Positions 5,109 to 5,277 of a DNA stretch of 5,277 nucleotides are shown here, piece by piece (the stretch's first letter is position 1; each line of letters begins with the position of its first letter). The position numbers and the translations under genes are program-made. The notes under the pieces are model-generated. The model did no database searches and was not told where the DNA came from. It saw nothing but the letters and a program-made list of their open reading frames with translations. This stretch comes from Alphaproteobacteria bacterium MarineAlpha10_Bin2 (lineage in GTDB: Bacteria > Pseudomonadota > Alphaproteobacteria > UBA828), in assembly GCA_002937555.1 (NCBI GenBank), contig PTKB01000182.1, positions 1 through 5,277 on the forward strand. Direction: 5' to 3'.

Positions 5109-5277
5109 ATGCCGCAACGCGATGGAACAGACGGAAACGAAATGGAACTTACCGCTGGCATTGAAATTAAGGGCGCGCTGGCGCCGGGCTTCGAGGAAAT
5201 CCTTGAGCCCGCCGCGTTGCATTTCATCGCCGGGCTGGAGCGCCGCTTCGGCGACGTTGATTCGGAGTGGTCGTTAA
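5109..5277 (+). CDS. aceB: Malate synthase A, N-terminal fragment (runs off the right edge)
   Basis: Only the first 56 codons are present; the frame is still open at the last complete codon (TTA), and the apparent TAA at the edge is out of frame. Residues 16-47 (AGIEIKGALAPGFEEILEPA, then ALHFIAGLERRF) match the N-terminal clasp of malate synthase A, in which a G-V/I-x-I-x-G segment is followed by a ILTPEAL-like motif and a helix ending in RRF. The enzyme condenses glyoxylate with acetyl-CoA to malate, the second step of the glyoxylate shunt in the cytosol. The catalytic barrel is outside the window, so this rests on a short segment. The ATG at 5109 has the better ribosome binding site; ATG 5142 (residue 12) is the alternative and lies closer to the conserved region. 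Divergent placement against an ScfR/RamB-type regulator supports the assignment. Confidence 0.7.
   Translation, partial: MPQRDGTDGNEMELTAGIEIKGALAPGFEEILEPAALHFIAGLERRFGDVDSEWSL

Noticed and set aside
5068..5277. Plus-strand frame starting at 5068 at the right edge
   Set aside because: Its start lies inside the leader hairpin loop and the product is a basic, Ser/Arg-rich sequence. The overlapping frame from 5109 gives a recognisable malate synthase N-terminus with a better ribosome binding site.
5270..5277. Apparent TAA stop at the right edge
   Set aside because: It is out of frame with the malate synthase reading frame, whose last full codon is TTA; the gene continues beyond the window.

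Overview
The window looks like a chromosomal segment of a GC-rich alphaproteobacterium. This is inferred from GC-rich codon use, an MlaA homologue with an alphaproteobacterial flavour, and an ScfR/RamB-type regulator beside a malate synthase gene. I cannot name a genus. There is no sign of mobile elements, tRNA or rRNA genes, or CRISPR.

Left half (plus strand, 55-2695): three closely packed genes that probably form one operon. They are a small secreted protein of unknown function with a Cys pair, a fold-type II PLP-dependent serine/threonine dehydratase or racemase-like enzyme, and an MlaA/VacJ-family protein of the outer-membrane phospholipid-transport system. The last two overlap by 8 bases. 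The MlaA homologue lacks the usual lipobox cysteine and carries a long extra N-terminal region.

Middle (minus strand, 2702-4885): an ScfR/RamB-type XRE regulator, followed after 81 bases by a gene for an acetoacetate-decarboxylase-like protein. That protein appears to lack the catalytic Lys-Lys pair. The two gene blocks converge with only 6 bases between stop codons.

Right edge (4886-5277): a 223-base divergent control region separates the regulator from the start of a malate synthase A-like gene (aceB), which runs off the window. This region holds a terminator-like hairpin, a tandem 9-base repeat resembling TTTGCAAA-type ScfR/RamB operators, overlapping candidate promoters for both directions in a stretch that is 16/80 G+C, and a perfect 11-bp inverted repeat in the presumed aceB leader. 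The best-supported story is a local regulatory unit in which a short-chain acyl-CoA-sensing regulator controls itself and the glyoxylate-shunt malate synthase, and perhaps the ADC-like gene downstream. The general arrangement is related to known RamB systems. The leader hairpin and the ADC-like partner are the parts most worth testing.
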